Shown here one piece after another: positions 8,844 through 17,907 of a stretch of 64,000 bases of DNA (position 1 is the first letter of the stretch; each line of letters begins with the position of its first letter). Both the position numbers and the translations under genes were made by a program. The stretch is from Flavobacteriales bacterium. GTDB taxonomy: Bacteria > Bacteroidota > Bacteroidia > Flavobacteriales > Flavobacteriaceae. Under the pieces are notes generated by a model. That model ran no database searches. It had not been told where the DNA came from and was given only the letters and a program-made list of their open reading frames with translations. The stretch spans positions 1 through 64,000 of the forward strand of contig WTIO01000065.1 in NCBI GenBank assembly GCA_011526365.1, in the 5' to 3' direction.

Positions 8844-9965
8844 GTGAATTCAAAGACCTTTTTCAGCCTTATATTTAGCGTTACCTTCTTAAGCAGTTGT
8901 GCGCAGGAGAATACCCCTAAAATCACTACGCCAGCAAACCCAAATTACAGCTACGAAACTGTCGTATCGGGAATTGATATTCCCTGGGGAATGGCTTTTA
9001 TTACAGCAAACGATTTCTTAGTAACAGAAAAATCTGGGGAATTGTACCGTGTTAGTGCGGGAACTAAAACTGCTGTTACTGGGCTTCCCGACATTTATGT
9101 ACGCGGCCAAGGAGGCCTACTCGATGTCGCCCTACATCCCGAATTTACAACCAACAATACCCTGTATATTACTGCCGGAACAAATATTGAAGGGGACAGT
9201 GGCGGAAATACAGCACTTTACAGTGCAGTACTCAACGGCAGCCAATTGGAAGCCGTTAAGTTGCTCTACAAAGCCACACCCAATACTAAAAAGGGACAAC
9301 ACTGGGGCTCACGGATTGTGTTTGATGGCAAAGGACACCTTTTCTTTGGCGTAGGCGATCGTGGTAACCGCGATGAAAATCCACAAGATTTAGGTCGTGA
9401 TGGAGGAAAAATTTACCGCCTTAACTTGGATGGATCCATCCCAGAAGACAATCCATTTGTTAATGAAGAAGGAGCCAAAAAAGCAATTTATTCTTACGGA
9501 CATCGCAATCCTCAAGGGATGACCTTACACCCCGAAACAGGTGCACTTTGGGAAACCGAACACGGGCCTCGAGGTGGTGATGAAATAAATATTATTAGTC
9601 CGGGGAAAAATTACGGTTGGCCCAAAATTACCTATGGAATCAATTACAGCGGCACCCCCATCACAGACGATACAGCACTTCCCGGAATGGAACAACCCCT
9701 TTACTATTGGGTACCCTCTATTGCCCCTAGCGGCATGACATTTTTATATTCGGACATTTATCCCGAATGGAAGGGCAACCTCTTTGTGGGCAGCTTAAGC
9801 TTTGAGTATTTAGAACGCGTAGTATTAAAAAACAATACAGTGGTGCAACGCGAAAAAGTACTTGCCGATATCGGTCGGGTACGAAACGTGGTGGTAGGCC
9901 CAGACGGCTACCTTTACGTTGGAGTAGAAGGCAAAGGAATTCTTAAAATTGTCCCCCAATCATGA
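8844..9965 (+). CDS. PQQ-type glucose/sorbosone dehydrogenase-family lipoprotein
   Basis: This 373-residue protein begins at GTG 8844 and has a lipoprotein signal ending in LSSC (Cys19). The mature part has the six-bladed propeller hallmarks of the soluble glucose dehydrogenase/sorbosone dehydrogenase family: GIDIPWGMAFI, GLLDVALHPEF, HWGSRIVFDGKGHLFFGVGD, YSYGHRNPQGM, WETEHGPRGGDEIN and KNYGWP. The family oxidises sugars or polyols in the periplasm, some members using PQQ. The next gene is a c-type cytochrome overlapping by four bases (ATGA), a natural electron acceptor. True PQQ dependence and substrate are not shown by the sequence; no PQQ synthesis genes lie in the window. Confidence 0.88.
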   Translation: MNSKTFFSLIFSVTFLSSCAQENTPKITTPANPNYSYETVVSGIDIPWGMAFITANDFLVTEKSGELYRVSAGTKTAVTGLPDIYVRGQGGLLDVALHPEFTTNNTLYITAGTNIEGDSGGNTALYSAVLNGSQLEAVKLLYKATPNTKKGQHWGSRIVFDGKGHLFFGVGDRGNRDENPQDLGRDGGKIYRLNLDGSIPEDNPFVNEEGAKKAIYSYGHRNPQGMTLHPETGALWETEHGPRGGDEINIISPGKNYGWPKITYGINYSGTPITDDTALPGMEQPLYYWVPSIAPSGMTFLYSDIYPEWKGNLFVGSLSFEYLERVVLKNNTVVQREKVLADIGRVRNVVVGPDGYLYVGVEGKGILKIVPQS

Positions 9966-10369
9966 AGTGGATCATTAGCACCCTACTCTTAGGAATTCAT
10001 GCTTTGGGCGTGTATTTATATCAGGAAAAACCGCTGGAACAAAGTATTGCAGACGGGGCGGAAATCTACCAGGATTTTTGTTTGCAATGCCACGGCAGCA
10101 AAGGAGAAGGTGTCGCAGGAGCCTTTCCTCCCCTCGCCCAATCGGACTATTTAAAAAACGAATTGGAAGCCAGTATACGAGGAATAAAATATGGTATGAA
10201 AGGCCCTATTAAAGTTAATGGGGTGAAGTATGACGGTGTAATGGCCAACCAAGGGTTAGAGGCCGAGGAAATTGCCGATGTGATGAATTACGTGCTAAAC
10301 AACTGGGGCAACAAAAGCTCAAAACAAATTACACCCCAAGAGGTTGTAGCCATAAAAAAAACCAAGTGA
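9962..10369 (+). CDS. Exported c-type cytochrome, partner of the dehydrogenase
   Basis: This 135-residue protein has an N-terminal hydrophobic export or anchor segment (3-20). A single haem-attachment motif CLQCH occupies residues 40-44, and the probable distal Met ligand is M94 in YDGVMANQG, a class I cytochrome c domain. It overlaps the upstream sugar dehydrogenase by ATGA, so the two are translationally coupled. It most likely takes electrons from that enzyme in the periplasm and passes them to the respiratory chain, an inference from pairing. Its stop codon overlaps the GTG start of the next gene. Confidence 0.92.
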   Translation: MKWIISTLLLGIHALGVYLYQEKPLEQSIADGAEIYQDFCLQCHGSKGEGVAGAFPPLAQSDYLKNELEASIRGIKYGMKGPIKVNGVKYDGVMANQGLEAEEIADVMNYVLNNWGNKSSKQITPQEVVAIKKTK

Positions 10370-10680
10370 AACTAAAATTGCCCAAAACCTTTCAAAAAAT
10401 TACACGTGCCCAATGGACGTATGGAGGGATTTTTATTGGGTTTGTTATTTGGATGATTTTTTTAGACACCAATTCCTTGTTAATACACCATCAATTGAAT
10501 GCTGAAATTGAGCAGTTAGAAAACGAAAAAGAGGGGTTGATTAAAACCATACGACAAGACCAAAAGGCCTTAGAACAGTTTAAAAACCTTGACAGTCTAG
10601 AAAAATTTGCCCGTGAAAATTATGGCCATAAAAAAGAAAACGAAGCTGTTTATCTTATCGAATACCGGGACAGTATTTGA
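10366..10680 (+). CDS. DivIC/FtsB-like septum formation initiator
   Basis: This 104-residue bitopic membrane protein has a short basic N-terminus, one TM helix (about 18-34), then a coiled coil rich in Glu, Leu and Gln (about 40-75). It ends with the conserved LEKFAREN(Y) segment seen in DivIC/FtsB proteins. The family links FtsL and FtsQ in the division machinery. The GTG start overlaps the cytochrome stop (GTGA). No other division gene is adjacent, so co-transcription with the cytochrome may be chance packing. Confidence 0.85.
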   Translation: MKLKLPKTFQKITRAQWTYGGIFIGFVIWMIFLDTNSLLIHHQLNAEIEQLENEKEGLIKTIRQDQKALEQFKNLDSLEKFARENYGHKKENEAVYLIEYRDSI

Positions 10681-10731
10681 TTTTTCTAGCCCCATAATTA
10701 ATTGTAATTTTAAGCGATTTTAAAACTACTT

Positions 10732-11499
10732 ATGGGTAAAATTATTGCCGTTGCTAACCAAAAAGGAGGTGTAGGAAAAACCACCACAGCAGTGAATTTG
10801 GCTGCTACTTTGGGAATATTAGAAAAGAAAACATTATTAATTGATGCTGATCCTCAGGCCAATGCCAGCTCCGCTTTGGGTATTGACATTCAACAACAGC
10901 AACAGGGTACCTACCAACTGCTGGAGCACAGTGTAGCTGCAGCCGCATGCGTACAAGAAACAACCATTCCCCATTTGAGTATTATTCCTTCGCATATTGA
11001 CCTGGTTGCGGCAGAAATTGAATTGGTGGACAAACCCAAACGGGAGTTCATGCTCAACACCGCACTACAAACTATTGTTGATGATTTTGAATATATCATT
11101 ATCGACTGTGCCCCTTCTTTAGGTCTTATAACCCTTAATGCCTTAACTGCAGCAGCTGCGGTAATCATTCCCATTCAATGCGAATACTTTGCACTTGAAG
11201 GCTTAGGAAAATTGTTGAACACCATAAAAAGCGTTCAAAAAATCCACAATCCCGATTTGGACATTGAAGGACTGCTGTTAACCATGTACGATTCTCGTTT
11301 ACGACTCTCCAATCAGGTGTTGGATGAAGTCAACAAGCATTTTGGGAAAATGGTGTTTAAAACTGTCATAAACAGAAACATTCGATTGAGTGAAGCCCCT
11401 AGTTTTGGTGAAGATATCCTAACTTACGACGCTACCAGTAAAGGCGCAAAAGATTATCTTGCACTAGGAAACGAAATTATTAAACGCAACAAAGGCTGA
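10732..11499 (+). CDS. parA: ParA/Soj-family chromosome partitioning ATPase
   Basis: The protein has 255 residues. The deviant Walker A motif KGGVGKTT begins at residue 11, with the signature first Lys. Walker A' follows as LIDADPQANAS, and Walker B as YIIIDCAPSLGL. Its length and lack of an N-terminal DNA-binding domain match chromosomal Soj/ParA. It would bind nucleoid DNA as an ATP dimer and move ParB-parS complexes. parB follows four bases after the stop. Confidence 0.96.
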   Translation: MGKIIAVANQKGGVGKTTTAVNLAATLGILEKKTLLIDADPQANASSALGIDIQQQQQGTYQLLEHSVAAAACVQETTIPHLSIIPSHIDLVAAEIELVDKPKREFMLNTALQTIVDDFEYIIIDCAPSLGLITLNALTAAAAVIIPIQCEYFALEGLGKLLNTIKSVQKIHNPDLDIEGLLLTMYDSRLRLSNQVLDEVNKHFGKMVFKTVINRNIRLSEAPSFGEDILTYDATSKGAKDYLALGNEIIKRNKG

Positions 11500-11503
11500 A
11501 ACT

Positions 11504-12397
11504 ATGGCAAAATCTTCTCGTAAACCTGCATTAGGAAAAGGGCTTTCGGCCATACTCAACAGTGCTGCCACAGATATCGAAAAAGTACCTGAAACCACTG
11601 CCGAGCAAGTGGTTGGAAACGTTATTGATATGCCGCTAGGCAACATCCATCCCAATCCCAACCAACCCAGAACTCATTTTGATGAGGAACGCATTCAGGA
11701 ATTGGCCCAATCCATTCAAGAACTGGGAATCATTCAACCCATCACGGTACGCAAAACAGCGGCCAACACTTTTGAAATAGTTTCGGGTGAACGCCGCTTT
11801 CGCGCAGCTAAGGCCATTGGCCTAAAGACCCTGCCTGCATATGTGCGATTCGCCAATGATCAAGAATCCTTAGAAATGGCTTTGGTAGAAAACATCCAAC
11901 GCCAAGACCTTGATCCTATTGAAATTGCATTGAGCTATCAACGGCTTATTGAAGAAATTCAACTCACCCAAAACCAACTCAGTGATCGCGTTGGAAAAAA
12001 ACGATCTACCGTAACCAATTACCTGCGCTTGTTAAAGCTCAACCCCATCATTCAAACCGGCATGCGGGATGGCTTTGTGAGTATGGGACACGGCAGGGCA
12101 CTAGTAAACGTGGAAGATCCTGAGGCGCAATTAAAAATTTATAAAAAAATAATTGCTCAAGGCCTATCCGTTCGAGCTACAGAAGCAGAAGTAAAAAAAC
12201 TTAAGGCCCCACAAAAGGCAAAAACAAATGTTACATCCTCTCCCTATGCCATTGAAGTTGCCAATAGCTTAACGAAGCACCTCAATACCTCAGTGAACGT
12301 AAAATCAAACAGCTTAGGAAAAGGGACGCTACACATACAGTTTGAATCACAACAAGAACTCAACAGAATATTTAACCAAATTACCGGTGAAGAATAA
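11504..12397 (+). CDS. parB: ParB/Spo0J-family partition protein
   Basis: This 297-residue protein opens with the ParA-interacting motif GLGKGLSAIL-like (ALGKGLSAIL). The ParB N-terminal CTPase-type domain follows (about 43-135) with GERRFRAAK and ENIQRQDLDPIE. A helix-turn-helix lies near 150-190 (LSDRVGKKRSTVTNYLRLLKL), and a C-terminal dimerisation domain closes the protein. It should load on parS and act with the upstream ParA. I found no parS consensus in the window. Its last 11 bases overlap the next coding region. Confidence 0.96.
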   Translation: MAKSSRKPALGKGLSAILNSAATDIEKVPETTAEQVVGNVIDMPLGNIHPNPNQPRTHFDEERIQELAQSIQELGIIQPITVRKTAANTFEIVSGERRFRAAKAIGLKTLPAYVRFANDQESLEMALVENIQRQDLDPIEIALSYQRLIEEIQLTQNQLSDRVGKKRSTVTNYLRLLKLNPIIQTGMRDGFVSMGHGRALVNVEDPEAQLKIYKKIIAQGLSVRATEAEVKKLKAPQKAKTNVTSSPYAIEVANSLTKHLNTSVNVKSNSLGKGTLHIQFESQQELNRIFNQITGEE

Positions 12398-12947
12398 AAT
12401 AGCAGTTTTCGCTTTTGTTCTTGGACTTTTGAGCCTCAACTCCGCTACAGCCCAACAAATTCAAAAAGATACCTTAAGCAGAAAGGAACGCCTTATTGCC
12501 GACCCCTTAACGCCATCAAAAGCAGCGTTTTACTCAGCAGTACTGCCCGGCTTAGGTCAGCTGTATTTGGGAAAAGCTTGGAAGGTACCCTTGGTGTATG
12601 CCGCCATAGGTGCTTCGGTATACTACTACAAATACAACGGCGATGAACTCCAACGCTATCGCGGCGCCTACAAACGACGTTTGGCTGGCTATGAGGACGA
12701 TGAATTTATTGAACTCATCCCCAACAATGAAAAATTATTGCTGGGAATGGAATTTCACCAACGCTATCGCGATATCGCTTTTATCTTTATTGTTGGCACC
12801 TATGTGTTAAATATCATTGAAGCCAATGTGAGTGCCCACCTACTTCAATTTAATGTGAATGACCAGCTGTCCTTTCAGCCAAAATTTAACCGTGATTTTA
12901 TCCGACAACAAAACAATTTTGGCCTAAGCGTTAACCTAAAATTTTAA
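12387..12947 (+). CDS. DUF5683 exported or membrane protein
   Basis: I place the start at GTG 12387, giving 186 residues. From there the protein begins with a clean signal peptide, VKNKIAVFAFVLGLLSLNSATAQQ in sense (split here as VKNKIAVFAF then VLGLLSLNSATAQQ). The longer reading from 12342 would put 15 polar residues before it and overlap parB by 56 bases. The mature part contains a hydrophobic PSKAAFYSAVLPGLGQLYLG segment typical of DUF5683, a further TM near the middle and a beta-rich C-terminus. Function is unknown. Placement between parB and dapB is common in flavobacteria. Confidence 0.82.
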   Translation: MKNKIAVFAFVLGLLSLNSATAQQIQKDTLSRKERLIADPLTPSKAAFYSAVLPGLGQLYLGKAWKVPLVYAAIGASVYYYKYNGDELQRYRGAYKRRLAGYEDDEFIELIPNNEKLLLGMEFHQRYRDIAFIFIVGTYVLNIIEANVSAHLLQFNVNDQLSFQPKFNRDFIRQQNNFGLSVNLKF

Positions 12948-12949
12948 CT

Positions 12950-13654
12950 ATGAAAATAGCCCTCCTAGGTTATGGTAAAATGGGAAAAACCATAGAAAGT
13001 GTTGCACAAGAACGCCAACACCAAGTGGTGGCCTATTGGGACAAAGACCTCCAACAAGGAAATCTAAACGATGCCGACGTGGCCATAAATTTCAGTACTC
13101 CAGATGCCGCGGTAGTCAACATTAAAACAGGACTAGATGCGCAACTCCCAGTAATTTGTGGCACCACGGGTTGGCTGGGTGCAGAAAAAGAAATCCACGA
13201 CTATTGCAGTGAACGCCAAGGGGCATTTTTGTATGCATCCAACTTTAGCATAGGGGTTAATTTGTTTTTTAAACTCAACAAACAACTGGCGCAATGGATG
13301 CAAGCCCATGAGGACTATAAGGTACATTTAGAAGAAACGCATCACACCCAAAAACTCGATGCCCCATCGGGTACAGCATTGCAGCTGGCTGAGGATATTA
13401 TTGCCCATTCGGCCTACAACAGTTGGGAATTAAATACCAAAACAAACCCACAGGCCTTGCCCATATCGGTACATCGCGAAGGCGAAGTGCCTGGGATTCA
13501 TGAAATTCAATACAGCAGTACTTCGGATAAAATTAGTTTGCGCCATGAGGCATTTTCCCGGAAAGGTTTTGCCCTTGGGGCCATTATTGCTGCGGAATGG
13601 ATTATTGGAAAAAAAGGTATTTTTAACATGGAAGATGTTTTAAAACTTTCTTAA
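12950..13654 (+). CDS. dapB: 4-hydroxy-tetrahydrodipicolinate reductase
   Basis: This 234-residue enzyme has the dinucleotide-binding GYGKMGKTI at residues 7-15, CGTTGW near 70 and ASNFSIGVNLF near 100. The catalytic segment is EETHHTQKLDAPSGTA, containing the His pair and the substrate-binding Lys/Gly region. It reduces the DapA product to tetrahydrodipicolinate in the diaminopimelate/lysine pathway; dapD (48682) and lysA (59873) act later in the same pathway. It is short, as is usual in Bacteroidota. It starts two bases after the DUF5683 stop. Confidence 0.96.
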   Translation: MKIALLGYGKMGKTIESVAQERQHQVVAYWDKDLQQGNLNDADVAINFSTPDAAVVNIKTGLDAQLPVICGTTGWLGAEKEIHDYCSERQGAFLYASNFSIGVNLFFKLNKQLAQWMQAHEDYKVHLEETHHTQKLDAPSGTALQLAEDIIAHSAYNSWELNTKTNPQALPISVHREGEVPGIHEIQYSSTSDKISLRHEAFSRKGFALGAIIAAEWIIGKKGIFNMEDVLKLS

Positions 13655-13695
13655 ATGCTGTACTATCCCATCTACTTATTTTAAATTCGTATCCT

Positions 13696-15402
13696 ATGAC
13701 CTGGAGATCTTGGTTTTTATTTTTCGCAGTCGTTCAACTCCTTCATTTCGCAGGAACATGGAAACTTTATAAAGCTGCTGGAAAATCGGCTTGGCAAGCA
13801 GCAGTGCCCTTGTACAACGCCGTTGTTCTTATGGGAATTATCAAACGCCCCAAATGGTGGGTGTTACTCCTTTTTATTCCCATAGTTAACCTCATTATTT
13901 TTCCGGTGTTGTGGGTGGGAATCTTAAATAGTTTTGGGAAAACAAGTGCCAAAGATGGTGCATTGGGAGTGCTTACCCTAGGGCTTTATATTTTTACGGT
14001 AAATTACAGTAAAAATCCTACCTACAACCACACCTACGATGCAAAGCCAAAAACAGCAAGAGGCGAAATGGTAAGCTCTGTACTCTATGCCATAGTGTTG
14101 GCCACCATAGCGCACAATTATATGTTGCAACCTTTTATTATCCCCACAGGGAGCTTAGAAAAATCGTTATTAATTGGTGATTTCCTAGTGGTGAGTAAAA
14201 TGCATTATGGGGCGCGAAATCCTTCCACAGTACTTGCCTTTCCAATGGTACATGACACCCTGCCTGTGGTGGGGGTAAAGTCCTATTTAAACACTCCACA
14301 ACTCCCCTACTTACGACTGCCTGCTTTTCAAAAAATTAAACGCAGTGATATCGTAGTATTCAATTGGCCTGCAGATACGGTTCGCCAGTTTTTTGTGCGT
14401 GAAAAAGGAGTGCGAAAACCCGTGGATAAAAAATCCAATTATGTCAAACGCTGCGTTGCATTACCCGGTGATACACTAGAGATTATTGATGGTTTTGTGT
14501 ATACCAATGGGAAGCAACTAGAGCTCCCCGATAGGGCTCGGGTACAGTATTCACATGCCCTTTATGCCGATGCAGGAATTTCTTCACGCAAACTCTATGA
14601 TGCAGGCTACCGTGACTTTACCCGTTTGTACAAAATAAACAACATCAACCAAGAACGCTTTGAAGCCCTTCGCCCTTATATTATTGGGCAAAGCGGCAAT
14701 AGTGTAGATAATTTTAGAGTGTACACCAATGCCCGGGGCTTACCCACAGCCATAATCAGACAATACGGCATTCAAGCGGCAGAATTATTGCAAAAACGCA
14801 AGGATATGGTGCTTACCCTAAAAGAAGCTGCTGTCCTAAAAAAACAACCTTGGGTAGATAGTTTAGTGCGCCGTGTAGACCGAAAGCGCTCCCCCAACAC
14901 TAGCCTATTCCCCAACCGTATTCCTTTTGATTGGACACAAGATAGTTTTGGACCCCTGGTACTCCCAAAAGCAGGAGCTACTGTAAAAATTGAAAAAGAC
15001 AGCTTTCCGCTTTATAAAAAAATCATTCAGGATTATGAAAACAATGAGGTAGAAGTCACTAGTAATGATATTCTTATCAATGGAGAAAAAGCCACTTCTT
15101 ATACCTTTAAACAAGACTACTACTGGATGATGGGAGACAATCGTCACCGCTCCGAAGACAGTAGGTTTTGGGGTTTTGTCCCCGAAAACCACATTCTTGG
15201 AAAGCCGGTTTTCATATGGTTTAGTATCGACGGATTTAATGATGGCATCAGCAATTGGAAAATTCGTTGGGATCGGGTGTTTAGCACCGTTGGTGGTGAT
15301 GGCGAACGGCAATCCTATTTCATACACTTCCTGGTGGTTTTAGGACTCTGGCAAATCTACTCCTGGTGGCGTAAACGCCAACACAAATCAAAACCCGAAT
15401 AA
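13696..15402 (+). CDS. lepB: Signal peptidase I, long Bacteroidota form
   Basis: At 568 residues this is much longer than E. coli LepB. Several N-terminal membrane segments (1-100) precede the catalytic region. The nucleophile is Ser153 in FIIPTGSLEKSL, and the general-base Lys251 lies in NYVKRCVALPGD. A long insertion (about 270-470) separates these from the C-terminal box YYWMMGDNRHRSEDSRFWG. A final TM helix follows near 540. The enzyme cleaves signal peptides of exported preproteins at the outer face of the inner membrane. It lies 41 bases after dapB and three before the WbqC-like gene. Confidence 0.95.
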   Translation: MTWRSWFLFFAVVQLLHFAGTWKLYKAAGKSAWQAAVPLYNAVVLMGIIKRPKWWVLLLFIPIVNLIIFPVLWVGILNSFGKTSAKDGALGVLTLGLYIFTVNYSKNPTYNHTYDAKPKTARGEMVSSVLYAIVLATIAHNYMLQPFIIPTGSLEKSLLIGDFLVVSKMHYGARNPSTVLAFPMVHDTLPVVGVKSYLNTPQLPYLRLPAFQKIKRSDIVVFNWPADTVRQFFVREKGVRKPVDKKSNYVKRCVALPGDTLEIIDGFVYTNGKQLELPDRARVQYSHALYADAGISSRKLYDAGYRDFTRLYKINNINQERFEALRPYIIGQSGNSVDNFRVYTNARGLPTAIIRQYGIQAAELLQKRKDMVLTLKEAAVLKKQPWVDSLVRRVDRKRSPNTSLFPNRIPFDWTQDSFGPLVLPKAGATVKIEKDSFPLYKKIIQDYENNEVEVTSNDILINGEKATSYTFKQDYYWMMGDNRHRSEDSRFWGFVPENHILGKPVFIWFSIDGFNDGISNWKIRWDRVFSTVGGDGERQSYFIHFLVVLGLWQIYSWWRKRQHKSKPE

Positions 15403-15405
15403 ACG

Positions 15406-16032
15406 GTGAAAGTAGCGGTTCCAGGCTATCTTCCTCCCCTTACCTACATGGCGGCATTAGTCCGTGAAGATACCCTTTTCTTTAGGCAGGATACCCAGTA
15501 TCAAAAGCAAACCCACCGAAACCGTGCCCATATTTATGGTGCCAATGGTACGCTTAAACTCACCATTCCTATTGCGCACACCCCCACCCAAGGGCATCGA
15601 ATGGATCGAGATGTAGCGCTATTTAACACCACACCTTGGCAAAACCAGCATTGGAAATCCCTACAAGCGGCCTATCGTTCTTCCCCGTATTTTGAATTTT
15701 ATGAGGAGGAATTACACCCCTTTTTTACCCAGACTTTCCCCCGCTTATTTGATTTCAATGTAACGCTCATTGAAGTGCTTTTTAAGCTTATGGACGTGCC
15801 TAAAACCATTGAATTGGTGGAGACTCCTCATGCAAATGCAGAGGAACTGTCCCACCATTTAAATGCAAAAGGAACGCCCTATCCCACACCAGAATACATA
15901 CAAGTATTTGCTTCAAAACACGGCTTTATAGCCAACCTAAGCTGTGTGGATGCCTTGTTTAATATGGGGCCCGCCACAGCTTCGTACCTTCTTGAACTTG
16001 AAAAAACCTTAGCGCCAAATCAACTCGGTTGA
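15406..16032 (+). CDS. WbqC-like family protein
   Basis: This 208-residue cytoplasmic protein begins at GTG 15406, directly after lepB. The N-terminal VPGYLPPLTYMAALVRED and the following YQKQTHRNRAHIYGANG and WQNQHWKSLQAAYRSSPYFEFY segments are characteristic of WbqC-like proteins. Some relatives occur in O-antigen loci, but the role of the lepB-linked form is unknown. Its 3' end overlaps the convergent EEP-family gene by 24 bases, leaving no room for a terminator. Confidence 0.88.
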   Translation: MKVAVPGYLPPLTYMAALVREDTLFFRQDTQYQKQTHRNRAHIYGANGTLKLTIPIAHTPTQGHRMDRDVALFNTTPWQNQHWKSLQAAYRSSPYFEFYEEELHPFFTQTFPRLFDFNVTLIEVLFKLMDVPKTIELVETPHANAEELSHHLNAKGTPYPTPEYIQVFASKHGFIANLSCVDALFNMGPATASYLLELEKTLAPNQLG

Positions 16033-17016
16033 AATGGCCCGATGATCGGAAAGTTTGGGTTCGTGGGTGGTAAATCGAAGCACCTGAAAACGTGGATCGG
16101 CAAAAATAAAATCTATTCGGTAGGGCAAGGGGCCTAATTGGTAAGTACTCCCAAAACCTGTACCCGACCTTGAAAATGCGTCGGAGAGTTCTCCCTTGAG
16201 TTGGAGGTAAACCTTAGAAAATGCGGTGTTGTTTAAGTCGGTGCAAATGATGGTAGGATAGGTATATAGTTGCTGGTTTCGTGCAATTTGCTGCTGTTGT
16301 TCTTCTTGCTTTTTAAAGGTGCGTTTTAAACGCTGCAACAAGCGCTCCGATCCTGTGGAGGACAACAACGTATCGTTGACATTCACCCGTAAGGATTCAA
16401 AATGGATGTTGTAGATGCGTAGCGTATCTGATTTGTACTGAATATCGGCGTAAATACTACTGTTTTCTGAATCTTCAAAACTGATGGCTCCGGTTCGGAT
16501 TAAGGGGTATTTGGAAAAAAGGGCCACCCCATTATTCCCTAAGGATTGAGAGCTTCTTACATAGCGGTAGGGGTATTGCGAAAAGTTGGGCGCCTGCATG
16601 GAGGAATACTCCTGAATACAAAGCACATCGGGAGCCTGTTCGCGAATGAACTGACTAATTTTTTGAGGAATATTCTTGTCATTTATCCATTGGTACTGGT
16701 TAAACAAACGCACATTGTAGCTCATCACCTTAAGGCCTTTTTCTACTGGAATAGCATTGTTGGGAAAGCGATAGAGGCGGTTCCATTCTTGATAGCTCAA
16801 TAAAAAAATAGCAATAAAAAGTAGAAAGGGCCATTGCCCACGAAGGATCCACAGAATAAAAAAGAAGCCATTAATTCCTACCAGTAGCGGCACTGCTAGG
16901 GGATACAATGGATTGGCATCAAAGGGTACTACGACCCCCATAACCCACAATTGCAAGCCCAACAAAATACAATTGAGTGCAAGCAACAGTTTAAAGACAA
17001 TTTTTTTTGGTTGCAT
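16009..17016 (-). CDS. Membrane-anchored endonuclease/exonuclease/phosphatase (EEP) family protein
   Basis: This 335-residue protein has three hydrophobic segments in its first 85 residues, then an EEP domain. Conserved catalytic pieces are SYNVRLF, CIQEY (metal-binding Glu), IYNIHFES, ICTDLNNT (the usual GDFN position) and LSDHRAIS at the C-terminus (the catalytic SDH). Members cleave phosphodiesters in nucleic acids, inositol phosphates or lipids; the substrate here is unknown and the domain probably faces the periplasm. It is the last gene of the minus-strand mutL-rhomboid operon, nine bases after the 293-residue rhomboid. Confidence 0.87.
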   Translation of the reverse strand: MQPKKIVFKLLLALNCILLGLQLWVMGVVVPFDANPLYPLAVPLLVGINGFFFILWILRGQWPFLLFIAIFLLSYQEWNRLYRFPNNAIPVEKGLKVMSYNVRLFNQYQWINDKNIPQKISQFIREQAPDVLCIQEYSSMQAPNFSQYPYRYVRSSQSLGNNGVALFSKYPLIRTGAISFEDSENSSIYADIQYKSDTLRIYNIHFESLRVNVNDTLLSSTGSERLLQRLKRTFKKQEEQQQQIARNQQLYTYPTIICTDLNNTAFSKVYLQLKGELSDAFSRSGTGFGSTYQLGPLPYRIDFIFADPRFQVLRFTTHEPKLSDHRAISTELIWR

Positions 17017-17025
17017 TTTTAGGTA

Positions 17026-17907
17026 TTATGAATTTCCACCTGCGCGGAATAAAATGTCTTTTTCTTCCTTAGAAAGGCTATCGTAACCGGAGGCACTAAT
17101 CTTATCTAAAATTTCATCAATCCTTTGTTGCTCCGTATTGGTGCGCTGTGGCTTTGCCGTACTGCGTTTTGTTTTTGATCGATGTACTGTTTTTAAAGGA
17201 GAAGACGGTTGGAACAATTGAAGCACACGTTGTACCATTTGCGCAAAAGGAGCACCAATATCTTTTCCGTTTTGAAGCTGCTTGGCATACCAGAATCCCA
17301 AACCTGCTCCCCCAATATGAGCCAAGTGACCACCAGCATTGCCGTAGGGGATTTGTATCACATCCAATACCACAAAGGCCAAAGCCACATATTTAAGCTT
17401 TACGTTAAAAAACAAAAGGCGAATTTCTTGATCTGGAGTATAGGTACTTATAAAAACAAAAACAGCCATCACTCCAGCAGAAGCCCCTACCATAGGCGGT
17501 CGTAAGCCTTGAAATACAGGGAAAATTGCATAACTGAGTAAAAACACCAAGCCACCCGCCAAGACGCCTAAGAAATATACATTGTAAAAGGTGGTGCGCT
17601 GAAACAGGTTTAAAAAAAATATCCCTGCGTAGTACAGCAATAGCATATTCCAAAACAGATGAAAGAAACCGGAATGTAAAAAACTGTAGGTAAATATCGT
17701 CCAGGGGCGAGTAATCCACACCGACCAGTCGGCGCTAAGGTGCAACCAACTAAAAACATTACTGCTAGGAACCTGAAATAAAAACAACAGCGTATTCAGC
17801 ACAAAGGGCACCACAAAACACAGCACATTGATTACAATGAGTCGTTCTGCAGCATTTAAAAATTGATAGCGGTAGGTTAGTTTTTGCCAAATACTCATCA
17901 GTTCCAA
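17026..17907 (-). CDS. Rhomboid-family intramembrane serine protease with C-terminal extension
   Basis: This 293-residue protein has six predicted TM helices. The catalytic Ser lies in MVGASAGVMAVF (the GxSx motif) and the catalytic His in HLAHIGGAGLGF. A basic linker follows, then a C-terminal motif RIDEILDKISASGYDSLSKE, seen at the end of many Bacteroidota rhomboids. Rhomboids cut TM helices of membrane proteins. It overlaps the preceding rhomboid gene by 10 bases. The substrate is unknown. Confidence 0.92.
   Translation of the reverse strand: MELMSIWQKLTYRYQFLNAAERLIVINVLCFVVPFVLNTLLFLFQVPSSNVFSWLHLSADWSVWITRPWTIFTYSFLHSGFFHLFWNMLLLYYAGIFFLNLFQRTTFYNVYFLGVLAGGLVFLLSYAIFPVFQGLRPPMVGASAGVMAVFVFISTYTPDQEIRLLFFNVKLKYVALAFVVLDVIQIPYGNAGGHLAHIGGAGLGFWYAKQLQNGKDIGAPFAQMVQRVLQLFQPSSPLKTVHRSKTKRSTAKPQRTNTEQQRIDEILDKISASGYDSLSKEEKDILFRAGGNS

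Noticed and set aside
12342..12386. Longer N-terminus for the DUF5683 protein
   Set aside because: It overlaps parB further and puts polar residues before a clean signal peptide that begins at GTG 12387.
10732..12397. parS centromere site near parAB
   Set aside because: I looked for a TGTTCCACGTGGAACA-like palindrome around parAB and while reading the window and found none; a systematic search would be needed.
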